Assembly: GCF_003721515.1 (NCBI RefSeq)
Contig: NZ_RJJD01000005.1
Span: forward strand, 310,001 to 374,000
Source of the DNA: Rufibacter latericius
Lineage (GTDB): Bacteria > Bacteroidota > Bacteroidia > Cytophagales > Hymenobacteraceae
Direction of reading: 5' to 3'
DNA: 64,000 nt
Under the pieces are notes generated by a model. That model was not told the origin of the DNA. It did no database searches and saw only the letters and a program-made list of their open reading frames with translations. This document shows positions 1 through 7,941 of the stretch, piece after piece (within the stretch, counting starts at the first letter, position 1; each line of letters starts with the position of its first letter). The position numbers and the translations under genes were made by a program.

Positions 1-100
1 AGGTAGTAGACGACGTTATCTTCCTGTAAGGTCCTTTCTATTCACGTAGGCAAAGTATCGGCAGAACACGTTGCCTTCTGAGTTTGCCCCGGGTTCTCCT

Positions 101-135
101 GTTTTCGGCACTTTTTCTGAAAACTGCGTAAAAAC
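101..135. repeat. Degenerate copy of the dispersed palindrome family
   Basis: GTTTTCGGCA at the left pairs imperfectly with TGCGTAAAAAC at the right, around the typical TTTTTCTGAAAA centre. It sits five bases before the ATG at 140, so the 69 in-frame bases before that ATG are probably non-coding. Confidence 0.6.
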
Positions 136-139
136 GGCC

Positions 140-715
140 ATGCAGCTACCCAGACTTGAGCCCGATTTATTCCGCCCGGTTTCCTATTCCCGCACCACGC
201 TCACCGAGCTGATGATTCCTAGTTACGCCAACTTCGGGGGGAAAATCCACGGGGGAATTCTGCTTTCGCTCATGGACAAGGTGGCGTATGCCTGCGCGGC
301 CAAGCACGCGGGAAATTATTGCGTGACAGTGACGGTAGACGGGGTGAATTTCCTTCAGCCAGTGGAAGTAGGCGAGTTGGTGAGTTTGCTGGCATCGGTG
401 AACTACGTGGGTAAAACCTCGCTGCTGGTAGGCATCAAGGTCATCGCGGAGAATGTGAAATCCGGGATTGTAAAGCATACCAACACTTCCTACCTCACCA
501 TGGTGGCCAAGGGCGAAGACGACAAACCCGCCAAAGTACCTGGCTTGTTACTGGAAACCCCTGATGACGCCCGTCGCTTTATTGAAGCCATCCAACGGAA
601 GCAAATCAAAACCCGTTCTGAGCAGGAGTTCAAAGAGATTACCACCAATCTGGAGCTTCGGGAGAACATCTCCGCTTTGATGGGGCAACGGTGTCAGTTA
701 GGCTTTGACTTATAA
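140..715 (+). CDS. Acyl-CoA thioesterase, hotdog fold
   Basis: A 191-residue hotdog-fold acyl-CoA hydrolase of the BFIT/cytosolic thioesterase type, expected to release fatty acids from CoA in the cytoplasm. The helix signature of the family is visible at residues 31-47: Asn31, then GGKIHGG (33-39) and LMD, where Asn and Asp are the usual catalytic or oxyanion residues. The core fills residues 20-140 and a charged tail follows. The reading frame is open from a TTG at 71, but that extension has no recognisable sequence and overlaps a copy of the palindrome family, so the ATG at 140 was chosen. The gene stands alone and converges on the cardiolipin synthase gene. Chain-length preference cannot be read from the sequence. 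Confidence 0.85.
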   Translation: MQLPRLEPDLFRPVSYSRTTLTELMIPSYANFGGKIHGGILLSLMDKVAYACAAKHAGNYCVTVTVDGVNFLQPVEVGELVSLLASVNYVGKTSLLVGIKVIAENVKSGIVKHTNTSYLTMVAKGEDDKPAKVPGLLLETPDDARRFIEAIQRKQIKTRSEQEFKEITTNLELRENISALMGQRCQLGFDL

Positions 716-718
716 GTC

Positions 719-755
719 ATTTTAGGACCATTTTCAGAAAACCAGGTCCTAAACG
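719..755. terminator. Bidirectional terminator, palindrome family
   Basis: Perfect 9-bp arms TTTAGGACC (721-729) and GGTCCTAAA (745-753) around ATTTTCAGAAAACCA. It lies four bases after the thioesterase stop and faces the 3' end of the convergent cls gene. Confidence 0.7.
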
Positions 756-773
756 TTTCTATCCTCTTCCCTT

Positions 774-2249
774 TTAAAGCAGCGGAGACAGCAGCCGCGC
801 CAGTTTCTCGAAGAACTGTTTCACGTGGGAGCGTTGCCGCCAAACCTCCAGGTTGATTTTATCAGCGTGCCTGAGGTCTTGGTAAAACATTTCCCGCAGT
901 TGTTGTGAGGTATCAGTGTCGTAGACCACGGCGTTCACCTCAAAATTCAGCTCGAAGCTGCGGTTGTCCATGTTGGCAGTGCCCACCATGCTCACAGCCC
1001 CGTCAATGACCATGGTCTTGGCATGGATAAACCCTTTTTGGTACAAGTAAATCTCTACCCCGGCATGGAGCATATCGTCATAATACGACCAGGCAGCGGC
1101 GTTCACCAGCGCCGAGTCTGTGATGCCCGGCACCAGCAGTTTCACCTTGACTCCGCCTAAAGCTGCCACCGTAAGCGCCTGCAGAATGCTTTCGCCAGGA
1201 ATAAAGTAAGGCGTGGTGATGAGCACTTCTTCCTGCGCCAGGTAAATGGCCTGCAACATAGAAAAAAGGATGGTGGGCATGGGGGAATCTGGTCCGCTGG
1301 CGGCAATTTGCACCGGCGTGTGGGCCTGCGGCTGCGGCGGGGCCACAAAGTACCGATGGTGCGGGGGCAGCAGTTTCCCCGAGGCGAAGTTCCAGTCACA
1401 GAAGAACAGGTACTGCAGGTAGTAAATGCCGGGGCCGTCAATGCGCAGGTGGGTATCACGCCAGTAGAGGCTCCGGTTTTCGCCTTGGGGTTGGTTTATG
1501 TAACGGTCGGCTATGTTCAACCCGCCTACAAAGGCTGTTTGGGTGTCAATGATGATGATCTTGCGGTGATTCCGGTAGTTCAGGCGGTTGGCTAGCAGCA
1601 GGAAATGCACCTTATGGAAAGGATACGCCTCCACCCCGGCAGCCCGTAGTTCGGCGGCAAATCCGCGCCGGATAGATCGGCTCCCGTAATCGTCATAAAT
1701 GAAACGTACCTCCACCCCGGTCCGGGCTTTCTGGATGAGGATGTCTTTGATCTGGTTCCCGATGGTATCGTTCTCAATGATGTAGTATTCCAGATGGATG
1801 TAGTGCCGGGCCTCACGGAGTGCCTGCAACACCTCTGGAAACTTCTCCTCGCCGTTTCGCAGCAGCTTCACCCGATTGCCACCGGTTAACGGACTCAGCC
1901 CGTCGTTGAGCAGCAGGTTCACCAGTTCTCTGTATCCCTGCACTGTGTCATTGCTGGCTGCTAAAGTTTGCGCCGAGTACGTCTGCACGCGCTCTTCCAG
2001 TTCCTGCAGAAAAATCTCGTCTTCTACCAGTTTCTTGGTGTAGATCTTCCGCTTTTTGTAATTGATCCCGAAGGAGAAGTAAATGAGGATGCCCACAAAT
2101 GGCACAAAGATGGCCAGCAGCAGGTACGCCAGCGTTTTAGACGTGGAACCGGTGTCATAGATGATGCGCAGGCACACCAGAACCAGCACCGTAAAATACA
2201 CGATGTTCCAGATCAGCAGCCAGTCTACGCTATGGAGCAGGTAGGTCAC
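774..2249 (-). CDS. cls: Cardiolipin synthase (phospholipase D family)
   Basis: Condenses two phosphatidylglycerol molecules into cardiolipin and glycerol at the inner membrane. The 491-residue protein has the standard layout: two hydrophobic segments at residues 10-32 and 38-60, a short linker, then two phospholipase D domains. Each carries a complete HKD motif: His228-Lys230-Asp235 (NHRKIIIID) and His409-Lys411-Asp416 (HAKTMVID), each followed by the usual GG/GT-N-D/N-R stretch. Length and architecture match bacterial ClsA. It is probably a single-gene unit, separated by 90 bp from the next leftward gene. No odd feature was seen. Confidence 0.93.
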   Translation of the reverse strand: MTYLLHSVDWLLIWNIVYFTVLVLVCLRIIYDTGSTSKTLAYLLLAIFVPFVGILIYFSFGINYKKRKIYTKKLVEDEIFLQELEERVQTYSAQTLAASNDTVQGYRELVNLLLNDGLSPLTGGNRVKLLRNGEEKFPEVLQALREARHYIHLEYYIIENDTIGNQIKDILIQKARTGVEVRFIYDDYGSRSIRRGFAAELRAAGVEAYPFHKVHFLLLANRLNYRNHRKIIIIDTQTAFVGGLNIADRYINQPQGENRSLYWRDTHLRIDGPGIYYLQYLFFCDWNFASGKLLPPHHRYFVAPPQPQAHTPVQIAASGPDSPMPTILFSMLQAIYLAQEEVLITTPYFIPGESILQALTVAALGGVKVKLLVPGITDSALVNAAAWSYYDDMLHAGVEIYLYQKGFIHAKTMVIDGAVSMVGTANMDNRSFELNFEVNAVVYDTDTSQQLREMFYQDLRHADKINLEVWRQRSHVKQFFEKLARLLSPLL

Positions 2250-2339
2250 TTTTGATAGTATTTGATTATTGTTCCCTGATGATCTCAGAAGCTAAGGCCA
2301 AATAACCGCTCCCTTCATATCCGAAACCAGAAGACGCTT

Positions 2340-3386
2340 TTACTTGGATGTTGCTCCTGCTTCTTCCTCAGGTTTCACGAAAATTGCCCGGAACATGTTG
2401 TCTATGGTTTCTCGGGTCCAGCCTTTCACGCGGCCGCGCTGCATCACCTGTTTGTTATCCACTCCCGGCGGACTCAGGAAATAATGGAACGTGAACTTCC
2501 CCCTGGGATTCTGCCAGCCCAGTATCTGGCCGTACCTGAGCACATTGAAGACCAGCGTGTCGTTCCAGCGTTCTACCGTGTGGTAGCCCTTAGCCACCCG
2601 AATCAGTTCCTGTACTTCCTCCTTGCTCACCGCCGAGGTCAGCAAGTGCTGATTTCTGGGGAAATAGGTAAACTTTGTTGCCATTTCTTTCGGTGCGAGA
2701 ACCGACCTGTGCCCCACGTAATAGCCTTCATCAGTAGCTGCTACCGCGTACCAAAGCAATGTATTAAACGGTGTGGGTGTGACGAAATACCGCGTGTGGG
2801 ACAACTGCTGCCTGGTGAGTGAAGCCTCAATTTGGTTACTCACCTTAGACTGGTTGTACATCGCAAATATCAAGTACAGTCCCGCTGGTATCAATCCTGC
2901 CAATGCCCAACGCCACCGGGCGGGTTTGGTTATTTTCTGCATCAGCAGCGCAATCAAGCCAAGGCACGGCCATAACGTGAACAAGGGGTCGGCTACGTAC
3001 AGCAGGTGGAAAGAAAAGCGCTCGTGGCTGAAGGGTTCCAAAAGGCCGGTGCCGTAGGCATTGCAGGTATCCAGCAGGTCATGGACAAACAGTTGCACCG
3101 TGAAAAACAGGAAGAACTGTCCCCAGGGAATTTGTCGGTCTTTGTACCACTTCCTTGCTAAAAAAGCCAACAGGGCAGCTGCTACCAATGCAAAAAGAAA
3201 GGAGTGCGTGCCTCCACGGTGCACCAATACGTTTTCTGAGGGAGGTAGCCAAAGGGCCGCCACCACGTCTATGTCGGGGAGGTTCTGAGCCACTGCGCCC
3301 CACAGCAAAGCTCGTTTCCCCAATTTGCGGGAAAGCATGATCTCGCCAAGACAGGCACCTAAAGCAGCGTGCGTGAGTGAATCCAT
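2340..3386 (-). CDS. Inner-membrane metal-dependent hydrolase-like protein (YdjM/YbcI, DUF457)
   Basis: The 348-residue protein begins with the family signature MDSLTHAALGACLGE, then NLPDIDV (His and Asp residues thought to bind metal) and HRGGTHS near residue 57. Five or so membrane segments follow within residues 60-185, and the C-terminal third (about 190-348) is soluble. YdjM-type proteins are inner-membrane proteins annotated as metal-dependent hydrolases; the substrate is unknown and the enzyme activity is an inference from the family. The C-terminal extension is longer than in E. coli YdjM (about 196 residues) but usual in Bacteroidota homologues. It is leftward with its own leader. 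Confidence 0.75.
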   Translation of the reverse strand: MDSLTHAALGACLGEIMLSRKLGKRALLWGAVAQNLPDIDVVAALWLPPSENVLVHRGGTHSFLFALVAAALLAFLARKWYKDRQIPWGQFFLFFTVQLFVHDLLDTCNAYGTGLLEPFSHERFSFHLLYVADPLFTLWPCLGLIALLMQKITKPARWRWALAGLIPAGLYLIFAMYNQSKVSNQIEASLTRQQLSHTRYFVTPTPFNTLLWYAVAATDEGYYVGHRSVLAPKEMATKFTYFPRNQHLLTSAVSKEEVQELIRVAKGYHTVERWNDTLVFNVLRYGQILGWQNPRGKFTFHYFLSPPGVDNKQVMQRGRVKGWTRETIDNMFRAIFVKPEEEAGATSK

Positions 3387-3426
3387 TTCATGTGGTATGG
3401 TATCTCTCTACGCACAAGCAGAAAAG

Positions 3427-3465
3427 GCGTTTTCAGGTAGTTTTCAGGAAATGGACCTTAAAACC
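3427..3465. repeat. Degenerate palindrome-family copy
   Basis: GGCGTTTTCAGG at the left and CCTTAAAACC at the right flank a TTTTCAGGAAA centre. It lies upstream of the DUF457 gene in a 291-bp gap that otherwise holds only the terminator at 3559. Confidence 0.45.
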
Positions 3466-3558
3466 GGTAAACCTACAATCTTCGTTATTCCAAGCTCGAA
3501 CCAGATATTTGCGCTTATTGCAATAACCAATTCTCTTCTCAGTATGGCACAAAAAAAA

Positions 3559-3600
3559 CCTGTTTTCAGATCGTTTTGCTTAAAACGATCTGAAAACAGG
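3559..3600 (-). terminator. Perfect palindrome with U-tract after the ABC ATPase gene
   Basis: Two perfect 19-bp arms (3559-3577 and 3582-3600) with a 4-base loop. Read leftwards, the hairpin is followed by eight Ts (complement of 3551-3558), the classic factor-independent terminator. It lies 78 bases after the stop of the ATPase gene and belongs to the dispersed palindrome family. Confidence 0.85.
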
Positions 3601-3677
3601 GGCTAATATTTGTAAGATTTTCTGTGGATTACTTTCTTAGGAGGCACCACTTTCCCACCGCTTCTTCCTGTGGATAA

Positions 3678-4370
3678 CTACACCGTAAAGTAGCTTTCCA
3701 GTTGCTGTAGTGTGGTATTATCGGTTTTCATGTCTTCAATGACTCTGCCTTTTTCCAGTAGCACAATGCGGTCGCAAACTTCAATCACGTGGCTGAGGTC
3801 GTGGCTGGAGATGAGCAGGGTCATGCCCTGACGTTTAAGGTCTTTCAACAGGTTCTTGAGCCTGATCTGAGAGCTGGGGTCAAGGTTGGCGAAAGGCTCA
3901 TCCAGGATCAGCAGCTCAGGGTCTGACATGACGGCGGCGGCCACTCCTACCTTTTTCTGGTTCCCTTTGGAGAAGTCCCGGATGTACTTGCGCTGCTCCA
4001 GAATCTCGCCGTTGAAGAAGTCCCGGAAACGGTCCAGGAACGCCTGTACATCGCCGGGAGTCAGGCCGTTCAGTTTCCCGATGAAGGCGAAGTATTCTTC
4101 GGGCGTGAGGAAATCAATGAGGAAGCCTTCGTCCAGATGCGAGCCGGTGTACTGTTTCCAGTCTTCGGTGGCGCGCACGTTCTCGCCTTTGCTGAACACC
4201 TCGCCTTTGCTAGGTCTGATCAGGTCCAGGATCATCCGGAAGAAAGTGGTCTTGCCGGCCCCATTGTTTCCTACCAGGCCAATGGTTTCGCCTTTCTGCA
4301 CGGTAAGCCCGGGGATGTTCACCACCGTCACCCCGTTGTAGTTCTTTTGAAGGTCGCGTACTTCTATCAT
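3678..4370 (-). CDS. ABC transporter ATP-binding protein
   Basis: A 230-residue ABC-2-type ATPase that should power the DUF5687 permease encoded just upstream. Walker A is GNNGAGKT (residues 34-41), Walker B is LLILDEPFANLD, and the H-loop is SSHDLSH. The signature motif reads FSKGNQKKV instead of the usual LSGGQ, a change seen in several exporter ATPases of this type. The start ATG is 38 bases after the permease stop, so the two are almost certainly one leftward operon. The substrate is not apparent; an antibiotic, lipid or bacteriocin exporter would all fit. Confidence 0.88.
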   Translation of the reverse strand: MIEVRDLQKNYNGVTVVNIPGLTVQKGETIGLVGNNGAGKTTFFRMILDLIRPSKGEVFSKGENVRATEDWKQYTGSHLDEGFLIDFLTPEEYFAFIGKLNGLTPGDVQAFLDRFRDFFNGEILEQRKYIRDFSKGNQKKVGVAAAVMSDPELLILDEPFANLDPSSQIRLKNLLKDLKRQGMTLLISSHDLSHVIEVCDRIVLLEKGRVIEDMKTDNTTLQQLESYFTV

Positions 4371-4408
4371 ATCGTTTTGAGGCTATTTATCAGAAATCAA
4401 GAGTAAAA

Positions 4409-5896
4409 CTAGGCTTGCCGAAAACCGGCTGCGATGGCGTATTTCTCCTGCTGGAAGCGCTTCACCACCACACCCAAAAGTTGCTTGTGGAAAATGAATC
4501 CCAGCAAACCTACCAAGCCCATAGCTGCAATGCCCCACCAAGGATTGCCCATCAAGCTAAATGGTAGGTAGATGAGGATAGGCAGCAGCAAAGCAGGCAA
4601 CATCATGATGAACTGCGAAGCCCCTACGCCCTGCCAGTTAAAGGAAGCGCTCTTGCTCAGGTCTATCCGTTTCTTGTTGTAGGTACTCAGGTACAGCACC
4701 ACAAACGTGTTGATGCCTATGTTATAGAGAAAGCAGGCGGTGTTGATGAGCATGATCTTGCCTCCATGGCCGGGCATGAGCCCGTAGAGTAGTGTGACCA
4801 GGTACGCAAAGGCACAGGCGGGCACAAACATCCAGAACTTAGCCAGGTAAAAGGTGTAAGGACTCAGGCGTTTGGTGAGCAGGGCATCAAAATGGGCGCT
4901 TTGCCACCCGGGCACAAACTGACCGTAGCTCAGCATCATAAACCCAGTCATGAAAATGCCCGGGAAAATGAGCATCGCAAAGCCATCGGTGTACATCTTA
5001 TTGGTGTAGAAGATAAACCCGTAGGCCAGAAAGAAGAGAGACATGGTAGCCGTGGTTTTGGGGCGTTTGTGGCGCAGAATCAGTTTCAATTCCAGTCCTA
5101 TTAAGGTGCCCAATTCGCCAAAACGCTGTAAAAACCCGATCTCGGTAGAATCACCCACTTTAGACTGCTTCCCAACGCGCATTTCCTCTGGATAAGTGTG
5201 CGCCATGAGAAACCGGTAATTGATCAGGTACACTACCACCAGAAGCACCAACGGCACCAGTACCCAGGCAGAGCTTTGGCCAAGCCCCTCAAAGAACACC
5301 CCCGATGCTTTTCCCAGGGAGATGTAGTTCAGGTAGTCCAGCGTAGCCAGAATCACTACCGCCAAGAGGAAACCAACAGTCACCAGAGGTTTTTCCACCA
5401 GCTGGCGCTTGAAATACATGGTCAGGAAGTTATTGACCAAAGTGAGCAGGAAGAGGCCTACCACCCACAGCCAGGCACCCGTCATCCCGTACACTCCCGG
5501 CAACATTTTGAGTGCGAACGGAATAAACAGCAACAGCGGGAGGAAGTTGAAAAGACTGGTAATGGATTTCCAGAGCACAAAATGGATCAGTTTTCCCTTG
5601 CCCACCGGCAAATGCAGGTACGGCTGAATACCCAGCACCGGAAGTTCTTGCATGAAAAACCGCAATGCCAGATCAATCAGAAAATAATACAGTAGGGCCT
5701 CATTCACCACCACCACCGGATCATTGCCCGGCCATCCCCACGCAATGATCTCGTCCAGGAAAATGCTGAGCGCCACTACATACAGCAACAAGAGAACCAT
5801 GAAAAAGCCCAGCACCAGGTTCACAGCAAGGTTCTTCTGCCATACACTGGAACGGGTAGCTTCTTTCCATTGATGAGAAAGTAGTAATCTAATCAT
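4409..5896 (-). CDS. DUF5687 family ABC permease
   Basis: A 495-residue membrane protein with about 12 hydrophobic segments, in two halves separated by a soluble stretch around residues 235-265. The N-terminus (MIRLLLSHQWKEATRS) matches the beginning of DUF5687 proteins, a Bacteroidota family encoded next to ABC ATPases. It should form the membrane part of an exporter with the ATPase that follows 38 bases downstream. No substrate-binding protein or outer-membrane partner lies next to the pair, which favours export or resistance over uptake. Confidence 0.82.
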   Translation of the reverse strand: MIRLLLSHQWKEATRSSVWQKNLAVNLVLGFFMVLLLLYVVALSIFLDEIIAWGWPGNDPVVVVNEALLYYFLIDLALRFFMQELPVLGIQPYLHLPVGKGKLIHFVLWKSITSLFNFLPLLLFIPFALKMLPGVYGMTGAWLWVVGLFLLTLVNNFLTMYFKRQLVEKPLVTVGFLLAVVILATLDYLNYISLGKASGVFFEGLGQSSAWVLVPLVLLVVVYLINYRFLMAHTYPEEMRVGKQSKVGDSTEIGFLQRFGELGTLIGLELKLILRHKRPKTTATMSLFFLAYGFIFYTNKMYTDGFAMLIFPGIFMTGFMMLSYGQFVPGWQSAHFDALLTKRLSPYTFYLAKFWMFVPACAFAYLVTLLYGLMPGHGGKIMLINTACFLYNIGINTFVVLYLSTYNKKRIDLSKSASFNWQGVGASQFIMMLPALLLPILIYLPFSLMGNPWWGIAAMGLVGLLGFIFHKQLLGVVVKRFQQEKYAIAAGFRQA

Positions 5897-6631
5897 AAAG
5901 GTTTGTTGTTAGTAGGAAGGCGTTTCTCTCTGTTAGTCTACAGATGTACCTAAATATTACAATGTTGGACCGCTTTTTTCAGGAACCCTACAACTTACCT
6001 CATGGACGCGCAGTGCCTTTCAGGTTTGATTTAGAAACGAATAGTTGTGGAAGAAGCGGTATTTAGGTTGTTGTGGGAACAAACACAACGTCATTCATGG
6101 CTGAAAACGAAACAGGATTCTCTTGTTGGATGAAGGCCGAGATGGAAGCTCGCGCCAGCGGATCAGCAAACGAGGATTAGAGGCTTTCGCCTAACTGGTT
6201 TGCAAACTGCAGGTCAATATAGGTCCAAGTCACAGACTTGAACCATGAATATTCGGAAAGAGGTATTTGGAAAGAGAGAGAGCTTTTAACCCTAGCCGGG
6301 CTTTACTATACAACGCACCAGTTGGAAGAACCCTTTTCCAGTCTTTCTGGTGAGCGCCTAGGCAGGTTCCGGTGCCGACAGGCATTGCGACCAAAGGGAG
6401 CAAAGGAAGCTGGCACAGCGCGAACCCGGAAGACGGGGCCTCGCGGCCGTGAGCGCTCGGAGCTCAATTATGAAACAACCAAGCTCTTAAAGCAATAGAC
6501 AAGCAGAAGCTACGCCAGCAAAATCAGATTGCGTGCACAACTAGCGCAAAAGTTCATATCAAACCTTTAAGAAAACTCCAGGAGACAATAAAAACGGCTG
6601 AAACAAAAAAACAAAAGGAACTAAGACAACT
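5897..6631. other. 735-bp intergenic region with a REP-like element
   Basis: No credible gene. The central part carries the REP/BIME-like element at 6144-6250. An open frame at 6238-6498 on the plus strand starts inside that repeat, has biased low-complexity composition (Arg/Gly/Glu) and no family resemblance, so it is not called. The end near the permease presumably holds its promoter. Confidence 0.6.
6144..6250. repeat. REP/BIME-like mosaic element, copy 1
   Basis: Contains the modules GCTCGCGCCAGCG (6147-6159), TGCAAACTGCAGGTC and GGTCCAAGTCACAGACTTGA, all shared with the element at 38908-39187 in the same order. GTCACAGAC-type symmetry lets the last module fold on itself. Such short palindromic modules are typical of REP elements mobilised by IS200-like RAYT transposases; no such transposase is in this window. 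Confidence 0.75.
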
Positions 6632-7270
6632 CTATGCCGCTACCTCCACACTCTCCAACTCACAATACGCCGCTTTCAACGCTTTCAAATGCCCACCAAA
6701 CATCTGCTTGATGTACCACTTCAGAAAGAAATAGCCCAATACTGCCCCAATCACAAACCCGATGATCAGGCGCAGGTACATTTGTTCCCAGGGAAGGTGC
6801 GAGATGTTGATGCCTTTGGCCAGTTTCAGGTAAGCCAATTGCCCGGCGGCTAACCCGATGGGGGCCAGCAGCATGTTGGTCCAGAAGTAAAGCTTGGTGA
6901 GGCCGGTGAGCATCTCAATGAGGTTACGGAGGGTGGCCCGGAGATTTTCGGTGGTTACGTTCAGGCTTTTCACGTAAGACAATCTTGCCCAGAAATAGCC
7001 CAGAAAGGGCAGACACACCACCATCACCACCATACACAGCACCTGAAACGCCAGGTCCTCTTTCATCAGCACCGCACACGCCCCAAACAAGATAATCGTA
7101 ATGACCTGCACCACCATCTCAAAATAGATGTTGCGCTTGAGCTTGGTCAAGGCATTCTCTGTACGGACTTTCAGTAAGCCTGCAATCTGGTGCTCGGTCA
7201 CCTGGTGCGCAGCAGCGGCTTGGGCCGCGTACACCTTCCAGGTATCTTTGAGGCTATCTAATTTCATCAT
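6632..7270 (-). CDS. Four-helix membrane protein encoded with the ECF sigma factor
   Basis: A 212-residue protein of unknown family. Residues 1-40 are cytoplasmic, rich in Ala/Gln and amphipathic; hydrophobic segments lie near 50-68, 72-92, 125-148 and 165-185. Its start overlaps the end of the sigma-factor gene by 17 bases, so the two are translated together. That placement suggests a role in controlling the sigma factor, but it has no zinc-finger anti-sigma motif (HxxxCxxC) and no FecR-like domain. A membrane anti-sigma factor of unknown type is an inference from position only. Start codon is one of two adjacent ATGs. Confidence 0.7.
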   Translation of the reverse strand: MMKLDSLKDTWKVYAAQAAAAHQVTEHQIAGLLKVRTENALTKLKRNIYFEMVVQVITIILFGACAVLMKEDLAFQVLCMVVMVVCLPFLGYFWARLSYVKSLNVTTENLRATLRNLIEMLTGLTKLYFWTNMLLAPIGLAAGQLAYLKLAKGINISHLPWEQMYLRLIIGFVIGAVLGYFFLKWYIKQMFGGHLKALKAAYCELESVEVAA

Positions 7271-7772
7271 ACACCGGGGTTAACAGCTTCTCTAACTTCG
7301 CTTTGATGCGGTTCAACTTCACGCCTACGTTTGACTTGGTGATTCCTATGATCTCGGCCATTTCATCGTAGCTTCGGTCTTCTAAGTACAGCATCACGAT
7401 GGCCTTCTCCACCTGCGAGAGCTGGTCAATAGCGGCGTAGAGGTATTTGATCTTTAATTCATATTCGGCGGAGGTATCTGGCGCGGCCGGAATCTGCAGG
7501 TCCATGTCAGAGAGGGAGCCGTGGTGGGGGCGGCGGCTTTCTTTCCGGAAACTGGAGACGGCCGTGTTCAGCGCCACCCGGTACATCCAGGTACTTACCT
7601 TGGACTCGTGCTTAAACGTAGGATAGGACCTCCAGAGTTGCAGCACTATTTCCTGGAACAGATCTTTCCGCTCCTCCGGGTCCCGGCAGTACATGCTGCA
7701 TACCTTATGGATCAAGGCTTGATCCTGGGCAATGAGCTTCACAAATTCTGCGCGTAAGGCCGGGTTCTCCAA
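7254..7772 (-). CDS. ECF-type RNA polymerase sigma factor
   Basis: A 172-residue sigma-70 family protein with only regions 2 and 4. Region 2 (about residues 20-85) shows DLFQEIVLQLW and the STWMYRVALNTA helix; region 4 (about 115-165) shows VEKAIVMLYLEDRSYDEMAEIIGI with the helix-turn-helix ending TKSNVGVKLNRIK. It should direct RNA polymerase to a small stress or surface regulon. The only possible start before region 2 is TTG at 7772; the frame is closed by TAA 27 bases upstream and there is no internal ATG ahead of the domain. The TTG start may limit its translation. Confidence 0.9.
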   Translation of the reverse strand: MENPALRAEFVKLIAQDQALIHKVCSMYCRDPEERKDLFQEIVLQLWRSYPTFKHESKVSTWMYRVALNTAVSSFRKESRRPHHGSLSDMDLQIPAAPDTSAEYELKIKYLYAAIDQLSQVEKAIVMLYLEDRSYDEMAEIIGITKSNVGVKLNRIKAKLEKLLTPVYDEIR

Positions 7773-7860
7773 CGTGGTACGTAAAGGTTTAGGGTATTAG
7801 TAGCAGCCGCTGTGGGTAAATTACAAACCGGGCGTTAAAATCGGGAAAGGTTTAAAAAGA

Positions 7861-7906
7861 ACCCCGTTTTCAGGCTGTTTTTCTGAAAACAGCCTGAAAA
7901 CGGGGT
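7861..7906 (-). terminator. Perfect palindrome after the glutamate dehydrogenase gene
   Basis: Perfect 21-bp arms with loop TCTG (7882-7885). It begins 36 bases after the gdh stop and, read leftwards, is followed by TCTTTTTAAACC. Family member with centre GTTTTTCTGAAAAC. Confidence 0.85.
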
Positions 7907-7941
7907 ATATGGTTTAAGAAAGCGAAAAGCTTTTTTTTCCA

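Noticed and set aside
1-70. Possible 3' end of a plus-strand gene (VVDDVIFL then stop at 27-29)
   Set aside because: Only eight residues, not recognisable.
827-842. Second parS-like match (TGTTTCACGTGGGAGC) inside cls
   Set aside because: Three mismatches, all in the right half; within coding sequence and probably chance.
3623-3677. Two DnaA-like nonamers (TGTGGATTA and a perfect TGTGGATAA at 3669)
   Set aside because: Only two boxes, no AT-rich unwinding stretch and no origin-linked genes; likely chance or titration sites.
6238-6498. Open frame of 86 codons on the plus strand
   Set aside because: It begins inside the REP-like element, has biased composition and no recognisable sequence.
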